NCBI GenBank assembly: GCA_900551055.1
Contig: URUK01000009.1
Span: 26,111-90,110, forward strand
DNA length: 64,000 nucleotides
Reading direction: 5' to 3'
Origin: an uncultured Prevotella sp.
GTDB taxonomy: Bacteria > Bacteroidota > Bacteroidia > Bacteroidales > Bacteroidaceae
This document shows, one piece after another, positions 18,516 to 27,519 of this stretch (position 1 is its first letter; every line of letters begins with the position of its first letter). The notes beneath the pieces were generated by a model. That model searched no databases, was not told the origin of the DNA, and saw only the letters and a list, made by a program, of their open reading frames with translations. Made by a program: the position numbers and the translations under genes.

Positions 18516-19416
18516 CAATATCCCTTCTTGACTTCGACTTGGTGACAAGCCATACGCCGAGGCACACGAGTATGACGGCCGCCCCCTGTGACGGCTTGAA
18601 CACGCCGATGCCGGTGAGCACGCTGACCGTTACCGACACAACCGGCTGCACATAGTTGTATATGCTCACGACTGTGGGGCGCAGAGTGTGCTGGCCTACC
18701 ATCATGAGAATGTAACTTATGTATGTGCCGAAGAGCACGACGAAGCCTGTTTCGAGCCATGTGCGCACGGGTATGGCGGCGTAGTTGATGCCCGCAACGT
18801 CGTTGAAAGTGAACGGAAGGATGATAACCGTTGCGTAAGTGAACATCCACTTGTTTACCGTTATTACCGAATACTTGCGTACAAGCTTGCTGAAGAGCGA
18901 CAGGTAAAGCGCGAACGAGAACTGCGCACCAAGGCAGAGGAGGTCGCCGCGCAGGTCGCCCACCTTCGAGCTTTGCGCCGTAGCGCTCGTAACTATGAGT
19001 ATTACCGCACCCACGCAGCCGATGGCTACGCCTCCGGCCTTCATCGCCGTGATGGGTTCTTTCAGTATGAAGAATGCCAGCAGCATCGCGAAAATAGGCA
19101 TCGACGTGGTTTCTATGCTGGCGTTAACGGGCGAAGTGATGCTTAGTCCGATGGTGTAGCAGCACTGGTTGGTTACAAGTCCGAGCACCCCCGCGCCTAT
19201 GAACATGAGCAGGTCGCGCCGTGGCACGTGCTCTTTCTTGGTGAACAGCGACGTAAGCCAGAACAACACGGCGCCGCCCACAACGCGGAACGTAACCATC
19301 TCCAAGCCGCTAAACCCGTGAGTCATTGCATCCTTGCCGAGAGGAGCCATCAATCCCCAGAATGCACAAGCGAAAAACAGGCACAGATGTGCCGTCAATG
19401 GCCGATTGTTTGTCAT
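18499..19416 (-). CDS. EamA/DMT-superfamily transporter (two-domain)
   Basis: A 305-residue integral membrane protein with about ten hydrophobic segments arranged as two EamA repeats. The first begins LCLFFACAFWGLMAPLGKDA and the second resumes near LGAQFSFALYLSLFSKLV. The family exports metabolites or amino acids; the substrate is unknown. Its promoter box is at 19446-19453. Confidence 0.9.
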   Translation of the reverse strand: MTNNRPLTAHLCLFFACAFWGLMAPLGKDAMTHGFSGLEMVTFRVVGGAVLFWLTSLFTKKEHVPRRDLLMFIGAGVLGLVTNQCCYTIGLSITSPVNASIETTSMPIFAMLLAFFILKEPITAMKAGGVAIGCVGAVILIVTSATAQSSKVGDLRGDLLCLGAQFSFALYLSLFSKLVRKYSVITVNKWMFTYATVIILPFTFNDVAGINYAAIPVRTWLETGFVVLFGTYISYILMMVGQHTLRPTVVSIYNYVQPVVSVTVSVLTGIGVFKPSQGAAVILVCLGVWLVTKSKSRRDIEVSGK

Positions 19417-19445
19417 AAAATAGTTTGCCTTTATTTATCGGGGTG

Positions 19446-19453
19446 CAAAGTTA
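19446..19453 (-). promoter_or_regulatory. -7 box of the EamA gene
   Basis: TAACTTTG on the minus strand followed by C, about 30 bp before the start codon. Confidence 0.6.
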
Positions 19454-19493
19454 AACATTTTTACCGACACAGTGCCAAAATACCTGCTGTATT

Positions 19494-19606
19494 TCAAAAG
19501 GTGGCCTTTCGGCTTCCAAAAGGCCACCTTTTACAGCCTAAAAGGCCACCTTTCGCACGCTAAAAGACGGCCTTTTGCAAAACCCTTTGCCAAAGGCCGT
19601 CTGGCG
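19494..19606. repeat. Palindromic AAAGGC/GCCTTT array, family K, copy 3
   Basis: Five consecutive modules: aaaaggtggccttt, aaaaggccacctttt, aaaaggccaccttt, aaaagacggcctttt and caaaggccgtctgg. They fill the gap between the EamA promoter and the end of the histidine kinase gene. Confidence 0.85.
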
Positions 19607-19625
19607 GCAGTTTTCCGGTTGCACG

Positions 19626-20693
19626 TCAGGCGAACTTCACCGTGAACCTGTGCCGGCCTTCGCTGTAAGCGTATTCCACGCCCCAGCCGTGATAATCGCA
19701 TACGGCCTTGACTATCGCCAGCCCCAGTCCGTTGCCCTTGGCGTTATTGACAGGGCGGTAAAAGCGGCCGAAAATGCGGCCGGCATCAAGCTCTCCGCTG
19801 CAAGATGTGTTCTCTACGGAAAGGCTGCCTGCACACAGCCTCACCACGACTTCGCCTCCCTCGCGGTTATGGCGCACGGCGTTGACAACAAGGTTGGCCG
19901 CCATGCTCTCCATCAGCGAGCGGTTGGCGCGCAACGGCAACGTGTCAACGCGCAGGTCGGCGGTGAGCTTAAGTCCTCCTACAAGACTCTCAAGATAAGG
20001 CAGCAGGCCGCGCACCACCTCAACGGCGTCAACCTCTTCAGTGCTGTCAAACTGGCTGTTGTCCATCTTGGCGAGCAGCAACAGGTTGCGGTTAAGCCGC
20101 GACATGCGGCCGCTTATCTGGTAAAGCTCCTGTATCATGGCCGCCTGCCGTCCGGTGATTTCAGGCAACTGTGACAGCAGGTCGAGCTTTCCGCGCATGA
20201 CCGCAAGCGGTGTCTGAAGCTCGTGCGAGGCGTTTTCCGAGAACTCCTTTTGCACCTTGTAACTGCTGGCACTTCCCTCCATAAGGCGGCCGAGCGCACC
20301 TTTCAGCTCGGCAAACTCCCTTATGCGGCTGTCGGGCAACGGCGGACAGACTCCGCTCTCAATCCTGAACGAATCGACGGCGGCCAGCATGTCGTAGAAC
20401 GGACGCCATATACGCTTCGACACAATGCGTGCAGTAAGCACCACGGCAGAGCCTGTTATGACGGCGAAAAGAAAGTACTGAAGCATCATTCCGGCCATGA
20501 TGTCCTGCTCAAGGTCGAGCTTAGGCAACGGCTGTCCTGCCTCGACAGACTCTATTATGTCAATCATGTCCTCGGCGTAAAAGCTCTTCGTAAGCCAGTA
20601 AAACAACGGAGCGGCGACAAGCAGCAGCAAAGCCGTACATACGGCAAACCTCGCCAGCGTGGTGCGCAGCAGGCTTGTATTGCGTAATTCCAT
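19626..20693 (-). CDS. Sensor histidine kinase (EnvZ/PhoR class)
   Basis: A 355-residue kinase with two membrane helices (about 12-34 and 70-88) and an unusually short periplasmic segment of about 35 residues. It has a HAMP-like linker, the phosphoacceptor H157 in ENASHELQTPLAVM, the N box NLVVNAVRHN and the G box GNGLGLAIVKA. It follows the response regulator by 12 bp and is its expected partner. The short sensor loop suggests sensing within or at the membrane. The signal is unknown. Confidence 0.93.
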   Translation of the reverse strand: MELRNTSLLRTTLARFAVCTALLLLVAAPLFYWLTKSFYAEDMIDIIESVEAGQPLPKLDLEQDIMAGMMLQYFLFAVITGSAVVLTARIVSKRIWRPFYDMLAAVDSFRIESGVCPPLPDSRIREFAELKGALGRLMEGSASSYKVQKEFSENASHELQTPLAVMRGKLDLLSQLPEITGRQAAMIQELYQISGRMSRLNRNLLLLAKMDNSQFDSTEEVDAVEVVRGLLPYLESLVGGLKLTADLRVDTLPLRANRSLMESMAANLVVNAVRHNREGGEVVVRLCAGSLSVENTSCSGELDAGRIFGRFYRPVNNAKGNGLGLAIVKAVCDYHGWGVEYAYSEGRHRFTVKFA

Positions 20694-20705
20694 ACCCTCT
20701 ATATG

Positions 20706-21383
20706 TTAAAGTTCAACCCACTTGTAGCCCATTCCGTACACATTCCTCCCGCAGTTGGCGCATCCTGCGGCGGCGAGCTTAGCCTTCAGGTTCTTTATGT
20801 GCGTGTAAACAAAGTCGTGGTTGTCCATCATGTCGGCCATCTCGCCGCTAAGGTGCTCGGCCAGTGCGCCCTTCGACACCACGCGCCCCTTGTTGCTGAT
20901 GAAGAAAAGCAGCAGTTCAAACTCCGAACGGGTGAGCGCCACCGGCCTGCCGCACACCGTAACAGACTTGTCGCGCAGGTTTATGTCAACGCCGTTGCTC
21001 GACAACACGTTGCTCGAAGCAAACTCCCTGCGGCGTATCACGGCATAGACGCGCATGCCAAGCTCGGCCAAATGGAACGGCTTGGAAAGGTAATCGTCGG
21101 CCCCGATGCCGAGCCCCTTCACCTTGTCGTCGAGCGAATCCTTTGCCGATATTATTATCACGCCGGCCGGATTGCGCCGTCCGCGCATGTAGCGAAGCAG
21201 GTCAAGCCCGTCGCCTCCGGGCAACATGAGGTCTAACAGCACACAGTCATACTCGTAAATGCCGAGCTTCATCTTCGCGTCGGCGTATGTAAAAGCCTGC
21301 TCGCACAGGTAATTCTCAACGCCGAGGTAGGCCGCGATGCTGTCTGAAAGCTCGCGTTCGTCTTCTACAATAAGGATTTTCAT
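20706..21383 (-). CDS. OmpR/PhoB-family response regulator
   Basis: The true start is the ATG at 21383 (MKILIVEDE). The frame stays open for another 104 codons upstream, but that part is the antisense shadow of the EamA gene. The 225-residue product has a receiver domain with phosphorylation site D51 (CVLLDLMLPGGDG) and a winged-helix DNA-binding domain ending YGMGYKWVEL. It lies between a small EamA transporter (26 bp upstream) and the kinase (12 bp downstream). Confidence 0.94.
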   Translation of the reverse strand: MKILIVEDERELSDSIAAYLGVENYLCEQAFTYADAKMKLGIYEYDCVLLDLMLPGGDGLDLLRYMRGRRNPAGVIIISAKDSLDDKVKGLGIGADDYLSKPFHLAELGMRVYAVIRRREFASSNVLSSNGVDINLRDKSVTVCGRPVALTRSEFELLLFFISNKGRVVSKGALAEHLSGEMADMMDNHDFVYTHIKNLKAKLAAAGCANCGRNVYGMGYKWVEL

Positions 21384-21409
21384 TGTATGATACATTATTA
21401 TATTACACC

Positions 21410-21826
21410 TCACTTCACCAACATCACCATGCTGCCGGCGGTTATCAGCAGCGCGCCGATGACAACACGCAGGCTGACAGGCTCTTTCAGGAAGAGGAAC
21501 GACAGGCAGATGGTGAATACGACGCTCAGCTTGTCGACCGGAGCAACGCGCGAAACGTCGCCCGACTGCAACGCCTTGAAATAGAAAAGCCACGACAGCC
21601 CCGTGGCCGCTCCCGACAGAATGAGGAACAGCCAGGCGTTTCTCGGTATGGCGCGCACCTCGCCCGAATGGCCGCCGAAGAAGACAATGCCCCACGTTAT
21701 GAGCAGTATTACAGCCGTGCGTATGGCCGTAGCCAGGTCAGAATTGATGTCTTTCACCCCTATTTTGGCGAAGATTGCCGTCAATGCGGCAAAGAATGCG
21801 GAAAGCAAAGCATAGTATTTCCACAT
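21410..21826 (-). CDS. Single-domain EamA transporter
   Basis: A 138-residue protein with about five hydrophobic helices forming one EamA repeat (start MWKYYALLSAFFAALTAIFAK, end LLITAGSMVMLVK). Half-size EamA proteins work as dimers, in the manner of small multidrug transporters. It is the first gene of a probable operon with the two-component system, so its substrate may relate to the signal sensed. This link is inferred from spacing only. Confidence 0.88.
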   Translation of the reverse strand: MWKYYALLSAFFAALTAIFAKIGVKDINSDLATAIRTAVILLITWGIVFFGGHSGEVRAIPRNAWLFLILSGAATGLSWLFYFKALQSGDVSRVAPVDKLSVVFTICLSFLFLKEPVSLRVVIGALLITAGSMVMLVK

Positions 21827-21831
21827 TGTTT

Positions 21832-21990
21832 TTTACGGTTTTGAGGTTATGAGGTTTTACGGTTATACGGTTTTGTTTACGGTTTTGAGGTTATGAGGTT
21901 TTACGGTTATACGGTTTTGTTTACGGTTATGAGGTTGTACGGTTTTACGGTTATGAGGTATTGGGGCATACGGTTATACGGTTTTGTATG
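21832..21990. repeat. Tandem direct repeat, family E (acggttatgaggtt words), copy 1
   Basis: A perfect 44-bp unit (21832-21875) is repeated immediately at 21876-21919, followed by a degenerate third stretch to 21990. It fills the predicted leader of the EamA-RR-HK operon. The same words form inverted repeats at 49893-50190 and 53224-53356. Confidence 0.95.
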
Positions 21991-21998
21991 CAAAAATA
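21991..21998 (-). promoter_or_regulatory. -7 box of the EamA/two-component operon
   Basis: TATTTTTG on the minus strand followed by C, directly upstream of the tandem repeat array. It would give a leader of about 160 nt made almost wholly of repeat. Confidence 0.55.
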
Positions 21999-22135
21999 AC
22001 GCAAGATTTTGAAGAAAATTTGAAGATGGAGGAAATAAACGGGAATATGGGGCATTGTTATCTGAATTGCGCAGCTTGGTTACCGAGAGCATAGTTTGTG
22101 ATTAATCGAAACATACAACAATGTTCATCAAACAA

Positions 22136-22179
22136 CGGTAATCAAGCTCCCTCCCTTCGGGAGGGCTGGGGTGGGTCGC
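22136..22179. repeat. REP-like element, family J (ctccctccc hairpin), copy 1
   Basis: ggtaatcaagctccctcccttcgggagggctggggtgggt: the ctccctccc/gggaggg hairpin with a TTCG loop and a ggggtgggt tail. Other copies are at 35731, 47024 (reverse), 47166, 49041 (reverse), 49344 and 55092 (reverse). Confidence 0.85.
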
Positions 22180-22185
22180 TTTTCA

Positions 22186-22287
22186 ATTGAGAAAGGAGAA
22201 TTGAAAATGGATAATTATGATTACTTTTAAGGTTGTCTGCCAGCAAAGCAAATCATAATTGTCAATTCTCCATTTTCCACTCTCAAT
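22186..22287. repeat. Inverted repeat, family L, copy 1
   Basis: ttgagaaaggagaattg ... aattatgatt at the left pairs with aatcataatt ... caattctcc ... tctcaa at the right. It lies directly between a family J and a family K element, an order repeated at 35731-36010. Confidence 0.75.
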
Positions 22288-22288
22288 T

Positions 22289-22401
22289 TAAAAGACGGCA
22301 AATTAGAGGGTAAAAGGCCGTCTTTTACACGCCAAAAGGCCACCTTTCGCAATGCAAAAGGCGGCCTTTTGGAAAACCGCTGATTACCAACGCTTTACAG
22401 A
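22289..22401. repeat. Palindromic AAAGGC/GCCTTT array, family K, copy 4
   Basis: Four modules (aaaagacggc, aaaaggccgtctttt, aaaaggccaccttt, aaaaggcggcctttt) followed by the tail gctgattaccaacgctttaca. It reaches to within about 25 bp of the cardiolipin synthase stop. With families E, J and L it fills the gene-free 21827-22424 stretch. Confidence 0.9.
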
Positions 22402-22424
22402 CCGGGCGCAAGGCATGCCGCCGA

Positions 22425-23849
22425 CTACATCAACGGCGAGAACAAACGCACAAGAGACTCCCACAGACGGTGTGTGAACGAAAGACGCAGCGAGCGCGTG
22501 TAATCGGTGTATTTCACACAATGCTTCATGTCGTCTGTGAACACCTGCTTTATGCGCAACGCCATGCTGCGGTCGTAAATGAACACGTTGCTCTCGAAAT
22601 TGTTGTCGAAGCTGCGGAAATCGATGTTCGTCGAGCCGCAGGTTGACAGCGAGTCGTCGCTCACGAGTAGCTTTGAGTGGTTGAAACCGGCTGTATAGAG
22701 ATATACTTCCACGCCCGCGTCGACCGCCTCCTGTACGTAAGAACGGCTGGCCCACTCCACGAATTTGGCATCGGCATGCAGCGGAACCATCAGCCTGACG
22801 TCAATCCCGGCCAGCGCGGCGGTGCGCATTGCGAACATGACTGTTTCCGTTGGAAGGAAGTAAGGGGTTTCCATGTAAACGTAACGCTTGGCCTCAAGCA
22901 GTATGCGTACATAGCCCTGCATCATCTCCGGCCACTGGCTTACGGGGCTGCTCGTCACAATCTGCATCACACAATCGTTTGAAATGGAGCCGTCGAGCAC
23001 AGGGTAATAGCAGCGGTTGGTGATGAGCGTGCGGTCAACAAAATACCAGTCTACAAGGAATGCGCGCTGTATGCCGTACACTGCGCCGCCCCTTATCCTA
23101 AGATGAGTGTCCCTCCAAGGCGTGCCCTTGTCACCTTTCACATAACGTATGGCGATGTTCATGCCGCCGATGTAGCCCACCTTGCCGTCAATCACGCACA
23201 GCTTGCGGTGGTTGCGGTAGTTAACCTTGCTGGTGAACGCAGGGAACTTTACGGGCATGAAGGCGTGAACATCTATTCCGGCGGTGCGCATCCGCTCGAA
23301 AAAAGAATTGGGAACGTTCCAGCATCCCACGTCGTCGTAGATGAACCTGACCTCCACCCCGGCCCTCGCCTTGTCCATAAGGGCGTCGGCTACAAGGCGT
23401 CCGAGAGGGTCTTCGCAGATGATGTAAGTCTCGAGATGTATGTGGTGGGTGGCCTTGCCGATGTCCTTCAGCAGGGCAAGGAAGAACGAGTGGCCGTCAG
23501 TCAGGATGTCGGCCTCGTTGTTCTTGAACGGCAACGCCCAGTTAAGTGTTCCGAAAAGCTTGACAAGCACACTGTGTTCCTCGGGCACGACAAGGTTCTG
23601 CTGCTCTGAAAACTCAAACATTGAACGCTTTGTAAGCTGGTCCATGCTCTGACGGCTGATGTACTTTTCCTTGCGCGTATTCTGCCCGAAAAAGAAGTAA
23701 AGCACTATGCCGATGACGGGAATGAAGATGAGCACCATCACCCAGGCCATCGTCTTGGCCGGCTGGCGGTTGTCCATGAGCACCGTAACCATCGTCACAA
23801 GCACTATGCAGACGTACACAATGAATATCAACCAGTGAATGTAAACCAT
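22425..23849 (-). CDS. cls: Cardiolipin synthase, phospholipase D type
   Basis: A 474-residue protein with two N-terminal membrane helices (about 4-25 and 33-54) and two HKD motifs: HRKLCVIDGKVGYIGGMN around residue 214 and HSKLLVSDDSLSTCGSTNID around 395. It joins two phosphatidylglycerol molecules into cardiolipin at the inner membrane. It lies downstream of dnaG in the same direction, separated by a repeat element. Confidence 0.95.
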   Translation of the reverse strand: MVYIHWLIFIVYVCIVLVTMVTVLMDNRQPAKTMAWVMVLIFIPVIGIVLYFFFGQNTRKEKYISRQSMDQLTKRSMFEFSEQQNLVVPEEHSVLVKLFGTLNWALPFKNNEADILTDGHSFFLALLKDIGKATHHIHLETYIICEDPLGRLVADALMDKARAGVEVRFIYDDVGCWNVPNSFFERMRTAGIDVHAFMPVKFPAFTSKVNYRNHRKLCVIDGKVGYIGGMNIAIRYVKGDKGTPWRDTHLRIRGGAVYGIQRAFLVDWYFVDRTLITNRCYYPVLDGSISNDCVMQIVTSSPVSQWPEMMQGYVRILLEAKRYVYMETPYFLPTETVMFAMRTAALAGIDVRLMVPLHADAKFVEWASRSYVQEAVDAGVEVYLYTAGFNHSKLLVSDDSLSTCGSTNIDFRSFDNNFESNVFIYDRSMALRIKQVFTDDMKHCVKYTDYTRSLRLSFTHRLWESLVRLFSPLM

Positions 23850-23857
23850 CTGTTCTG

Positions 23858-23966
23858 TTAATGAATAATGAAAAATGAATAATGAATAATCGTGGCATAC
23901 GCCGTATTCTCATTCTTCATCATTCACTTTCCGTTATTCATTTCTCATTTTTCATTATTCATTCAA
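23858..23966. repeat. Low-complexity inverted repeat, family F (aatgaataatg words)
   Basis: Words aatgaataatgaaaaatg at the left and their complements cattattcattt at the right enclose a loop of about 30 nt. The right arm carries the dnaG stop codon, so the element has intruded on, or supplied, the gene end. Confidence 0.75.
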
Positions 23967-25891
23967 CTCATTACTATGTCGTTGCCAAGCTCCTTCGCTA
24001 TTTCGTTCCGGATAACTTGCATGTCCTTGTATTCGGCCATCAGCCGCATAACTTTTTCCGTATCGTTCGCCGAAAGGGTAATTTCACGCTGCAAGTCCTT
24101 CAGGTGTTGCTCCACATAATCCATGCGGAAGTCGAGTATCAGGTGCTCAACCTGGTTGCGCAGCGTGTCCTCGTCGCGCCTCACTTGCAGGCTCTTGCTC
24201 AACTGGAAATGGTCTATGGCCATCTCGGTGGCCGTGCGGCTGACGTCAATGTCCGGGTGATGGGTAAAATACTCCTCGGCGTTGAAGCCTTCGTCGTTGT
24301 TGTGTTCCACGGCTTCGGCAAGCATACGGTTGTACAGTGGGTTCTTGAAAGCGAGATTGTCCGCGCCGAGATCGTAACCGATATACTGCGACACGCTAAG
24401 GTCAACCGTGCCTCCATCGGCTGTTTCAACGCCTTTATACAGTATCTCCTGACCGTGGCGGACAACCATTTGCACGAGCATGTACTCCACGTCGGGCTGC
24501 TGACGCACCGGCGCAAGCGGCTGGAGCGGCTTCAACGGGCCGTCGGCCTTGGCCTCCTCGCGGCGTTGTTCCTTCTGCTTTTCCTCTATTTCGCCGCGTA
24601 TGAACTGGTTGGCGGTGTTTATCAGCGTGGACTCGCTCATGCCGAGACGGTGCGCGCATTCGGTTATGTAGGTCGCCCTCGTGATTTGGTCTTGTATCAC
24701 CGACACGCTCTTTACAATGCTGCTGATGGCCTCGGAGCGTTTTATCGGGTCGGTAACTCCCTTGAGCAGCAGGTTTGTCTTGAACTCGATGAAGTCTGTC
24801 TGATGCGCTTCGATATAGTCGCGGAACTCCTGCGCCGCGTGCTTTTGCGCGAAACTGTCGGGGTCGTCGCCGTCAGGCAGCAGCAAAACCTTCACGTTCA
24901 TACCCTCGGCCAGCAACATGTCGATGCCGCGGATTGAGGCGTGTATGCCGGCGGAATCGCCGTCGTAAAGCACCGTTATGTTGTTTGTGAAGCGGTGTAT
25001 CAGGCGTATCTGTCCCGTAGTGAGCGACGTTCCTGACGACGCCACGACATTCTCGACGCCGCTCTGGTGCATCGACGTTACGTCGATATATCCCTCAACG
25101 AGGTAGCAGCGGTCTTGTTTCGTTATGGCGTGCTTGGCCTGATATATGCCGTAAAGCTCGTTGCTCTTGTGGTAAATGAGCGATTCGGGCGAGTTGACAT
25201 ACTTCGCCAGCTTCTTGTTGTTTTCCAAAATGCGGCCTCCGAAGGCCACAACGCGCCCCGTGACTGTGTGTACGGGGAAGATTACACGCCCTGCATAGCG
25301 GTCTTGCAGGCGGCCATCCTCGCGACGGTAACACAGTCCCGTGGTGACGAGAAACTCCTCCTTAAAGCCCTTTGCCGTAGCGGCGCGCGCCAAAGCGTCG
25401 CGCTCCGGCAGGGCGTAACCAAGCTGGAAGCGGTTTATAGTGTCGTCGCGGAAGCCGCGCGAGCGGAAATACTGCATGCCGATAGCCTGTCCCGCCTGCG
25501 TGTTGAACAGGTTGTCCTGAAAGTAATGCAGCGCCCAGTCGTTGACGATGAACAGGCTCTCACGCTCGCTCTCCTCGCGTTTCTCGTCGTCGGTCAGCTC
25601 GCGTTCGTGTATCTCAATGTTGTATTTCTTGGCCAGCCAGCGCAGGGCTTCGGGGTAAGTCATCTGCTCGTGCTCCATGATGAAGCCCACGGCGTTGCCT
25701 CCCTTGCCGCAGGAAAAGCAGTGGCAATAGCCCTTTGAGGGGGACACGACGAACGAAGGCGTCTTCTCGTCGTGGAACGGGCACAGTCCCTTATAGTTCA
25801 CCCCGGCCTTCCGCAGCGAGACAAACTCCGACACGACGTCGACGATGTTCGCCGCGTCCATTATCTTGTCTATGGTTGCCTTGTCAATCAT
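23963..25891 (-). CDS. dnaG: DNA primase
   Basis: A 642-residue protein with the N-terminal zinc-binding domain (CPFHDEKTPSF ... CHCFSCGKGG, about residues 39-66). The catalytic core holds the Toprim motif LVEGYIDV and YDGDSAGIHA, and a helicase-interacting C-terminal region follows. It lays RNA primers for replication. It starts 7 bp after dinD, so the two are likely co-transcribed. Confidence 0.96.
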   Translation of the reverse strand: MIDKATIDKIMDAANIVDVVSEFVSLRKAGVNYKGLCPFHDEKTPSFVVSPSKGYCHCFSCGKGGNAVGFIMEHEQMTYPEALRWLAKKYNIEIHERELTDDEKREESERESLFIVNDWALHYFQDNLFNTQAGQAIGMQYFRSRGFRDDTINRFQLGYALPERDALARAATAKGFKEEFLVTTGLCYRREDGRLQDRYAGRVIFPVHTVTGRVVAFGGRILENNKKLAKYVNSPESLIYHKSNELYGIYQAKHAITKQDRCYLVEGYIDVTSMHQSGVENVVASSGTSLTTGQIRLIHRFTNNITVLYDGDSAGIHASIRGIDMLLAEGMNVKVLLLPDGDDPDSFAQKHAAQEFRDYIEAHQTDFIEFKTNLLLKGVTDPIKRSEAISSIVKSVSVIQDQITRATYITECAHRLGMSESTLINTANQFIRGEIEEKQKEQRREEAKADGPLKPLQPLAPVRQQPDVEYMLVQMVVRHGQEILYKGVETADGGTVDLSVSQYIGYDLGADNLAFKNPLYNRMLAEAVEHNNDEGFNAEEYFTHHPDIDVSRTATEMAIDHFQLSKSLQVRRDEDTLRNQVEHLILDFRMDYVEQHLKDLQREITLSANDTEKVMRLMAEYKDMQVIRNEIAKELGNDIVMS

Positions 25892-25898
25892 TGGAACA

Positions 25899-26732
25899 TC
25901 ATTTCTTACTATTATTCTTTGTAAGCGATTTCTCTTCTGACTTAATACGCCGCTCCACTTTTTTCACGTCTTCGTCAGGCGGCAGCTGTTCAGGCACAAT
26001 GCCGCGCTGCAACAGCATATTGCGTACCGCCGTATTGTTGTCTACGTGCTCCCGGCTTATGCTCTGTTGACCGTGCAGGTCTTTTTGCTGTACATTCACA
26101 GAAGTCATTTCAGCGGCAAAATCTTTTGCCTTTATGCTTATTGTTGGCAAGAAGTCTGCAAGCGGCCGGCTGTCAGGTGCACCCAGCCTGCGCTTAAGCA
26201 CGGCCGTGTCAAGCATGAACAGCGCCTTGTCCCCTTTTGAACGGATTATGGCGAAGCCCTTACTGTCAACTCCCCTTTCGTAAAGTATGCCTGACAACCG
26301 TTTCTCCGTGTCTGCAAGTTTGGTGCGCGCCCGTAAGCGTTCATAGTCCAGTATTCGTTTTTTAACAAGCTCGGCACGCCTTGTCTGGACGGCAAAATAG
26401 CTTTGTGCGAACGCCACTTGAGGCTTGCGCGGGTCTCCGTTCTGCGCCACTAAATAGCAGGCATAACGTGTAAGGAGGTAATCGTTGATTTCACGCTGTG
26501 CCCCTTTAGCCAGTCCTATCATTTTGCCGACATCAGCAAAATGATATTCCACCTTCTGTCCTGCATTTTCACAAGCATCCTTTGCCTTGTCGATAATATT
26601 TTCGAAGTTGCGCCACTGGGCGTAACCCAACAGCTTCGACATTTCCCTTGCACTCCAGCATTCCACGCCTTCGTAATCGTTGGCGATTGCTTCAAACTGC
26701 CGGAACAAAGCTATTATATCTTCGGTTTTCAT
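25899..26732 (-). CDS. dinD: DNA-damage-inducible protein D-like (DinD/BRO-N)
   Basis: From the ATG at 26732 (the frame runs 23 codons further up without a plausible start) the protein has 277 residues. The N-terminal BRO-N-like domain contains ECWSAREMSKLLGYAQWRNF, and AQREINDYLLTRYACYLVAQNG is characteristic of DinD. E. coli DinD is an SOS protein that inhibits RecA filament-mediated strand exchange. Relatives also occur on phages and islands. The Lys/Glu-rich tail is disordered. It precedes dnaG by 7 bp, linking a damage-response gene to replication priming. Confidence 0.87.
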   Translation of the reverse strand: MKTEDIIALFRQFEAIANDYEGVECWSAREMSKLLGYAQWRNFENIIDKAKDACENAGQKVEYHFADVGKMIGLAKGAQREINDYLLTRYACYLVAQNGDPRKPQVAFAQSYFAVQTRRAELVKKRILDYERLRARTKLADTEKRLSGILYERGVDSKGFAIIRSKGDKALFMLDTAVLKRRLGAPDSRPLADFLPTISIKAKDFAAEMTSVNVQQKDLHGQQSISREHVDNNTAVRNMLLQRGIVPEQLPPDEDVKKVERRIKSEEKSLTKNNSKK

Positions 26733-26798
26733 ATTAAATAGCGATAAAACACGTTGGATTGGCTGATAGTCCAGTCTCGCTTCGACCAATATTAGACG

Positions 26799-26806
26799 CA
26801 AAGATA
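26799..26806 (-). promoter_or_regulatory. -7 box of the dinD-dnaG operon
   Basis: TATCTTTG on the minus strand followed by C, about 65 bp before the dinD ATG. Confidence 0.65.
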
Positions 26807-27026
26807 GGCAATATTAATGAAAGTTTACCATCATTCTGCACATTTTACATAAAAAAGCGTGGCATCAGACCTTAGCTCACGAGCCAGTCTCACGAATCTG
26901 TTAAAAGTCAAAAAGTAAGCAATCACGGGAAAAGACATCTCAAAATGTCATTCAAAAAACATCCGCAGAAACTATTGAAATAGAACAAACGGAGTGCCGC
27001 AAGGCGTGCTTCGGACTGCGGTTTAC

Positions 27027-27172
27027 GACCGCTTTTCATGCGAACGGCATACAACTGTCTGTTTGCATACGCCATTCGCGCATGAAAAAGACGGTCAATG
27101 TGTATGCAAAAGGCCGTCAACAAGAATGTAAAAGGCCACCTTTCACACCGGCAAAGGCGGCCGGACATTGCA
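27027..27172. repeat. Imperfect long inverted repeat overlapping a family K array (copy 5)
   Basis: gaccgcttttcatgcgaacggcat (starting near 27029) pairs imperfectly with atgccattcgcgcatgaaaaagacggtc-like sequence (27069-27098) around a short loop. It is followed by K modules caaaaggccgtc, aaaaggccaccttt and caaaggcggccgg. No gene is visible in 26807-27320. Confidence 0.65.
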
Positions 27173-27320
27173 CATCCGGCAAACTAACGCCAATAAAACG
27201 CTTATTGCCAGAACATTGCCTTTGCACACTTTATTACGCGATATTTGCCGACAGACGGCCTGTTTTTCAGAATAACGCCGTATGAAAGCGTCAACGAAAA
27301 TCAATGTGTAAGCAAAAGTG

Positions 27321-27422
27321 GGGAAATTAAGAATTAAGAGTTAAGAATTAAGAAAATATGCCTTGTCGGATAAGCAGCAAGGCATATTTTCTTAATTCTT
27401 AACTCTTAATTCTTAATTTCCC
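27321..27422. repeat. Perfect long inverted repeat, family A (aattaagaattaagag words), copy 1
   Basis: Arms 27321-27364 and 27379-27422 are perfect 44-bp reverse complements with a 14-nt loop. They consist of aattaag/gagttaag words ending in gaaaatatg. Copies 2 (42573-42679) and 3 (54975-55079) share the same 36-bp arm core but have unrelated loops. Confidence 0.97.
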
Positions 27423-27435
27423 AAGTAAAATACCT

Positions 27436-27443
27436 TATCTTTG
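27436..27443 (+). promoter_or_regulatory. -7 box of the META-domain gene
   Basis: TATCTTTG followed by C, about 75 bp before the ATG, just past the family A hairpin. Confidence 0.7.
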
Positions 27444-27519
27444 CATCCAATTTACAACACGGCGACAAACGCCGTGGCGATAAGGTTTTAGTTTTTAACA
27501 GTAAAATAAAGATTAAACG

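Noticed and set aside
21384..21695. N-terminal extension of the response regulator by 104 codons
   Set aside because: The extension is antisense to the EamA gene and the receiver domain starts naturally at the ATG at 21383.
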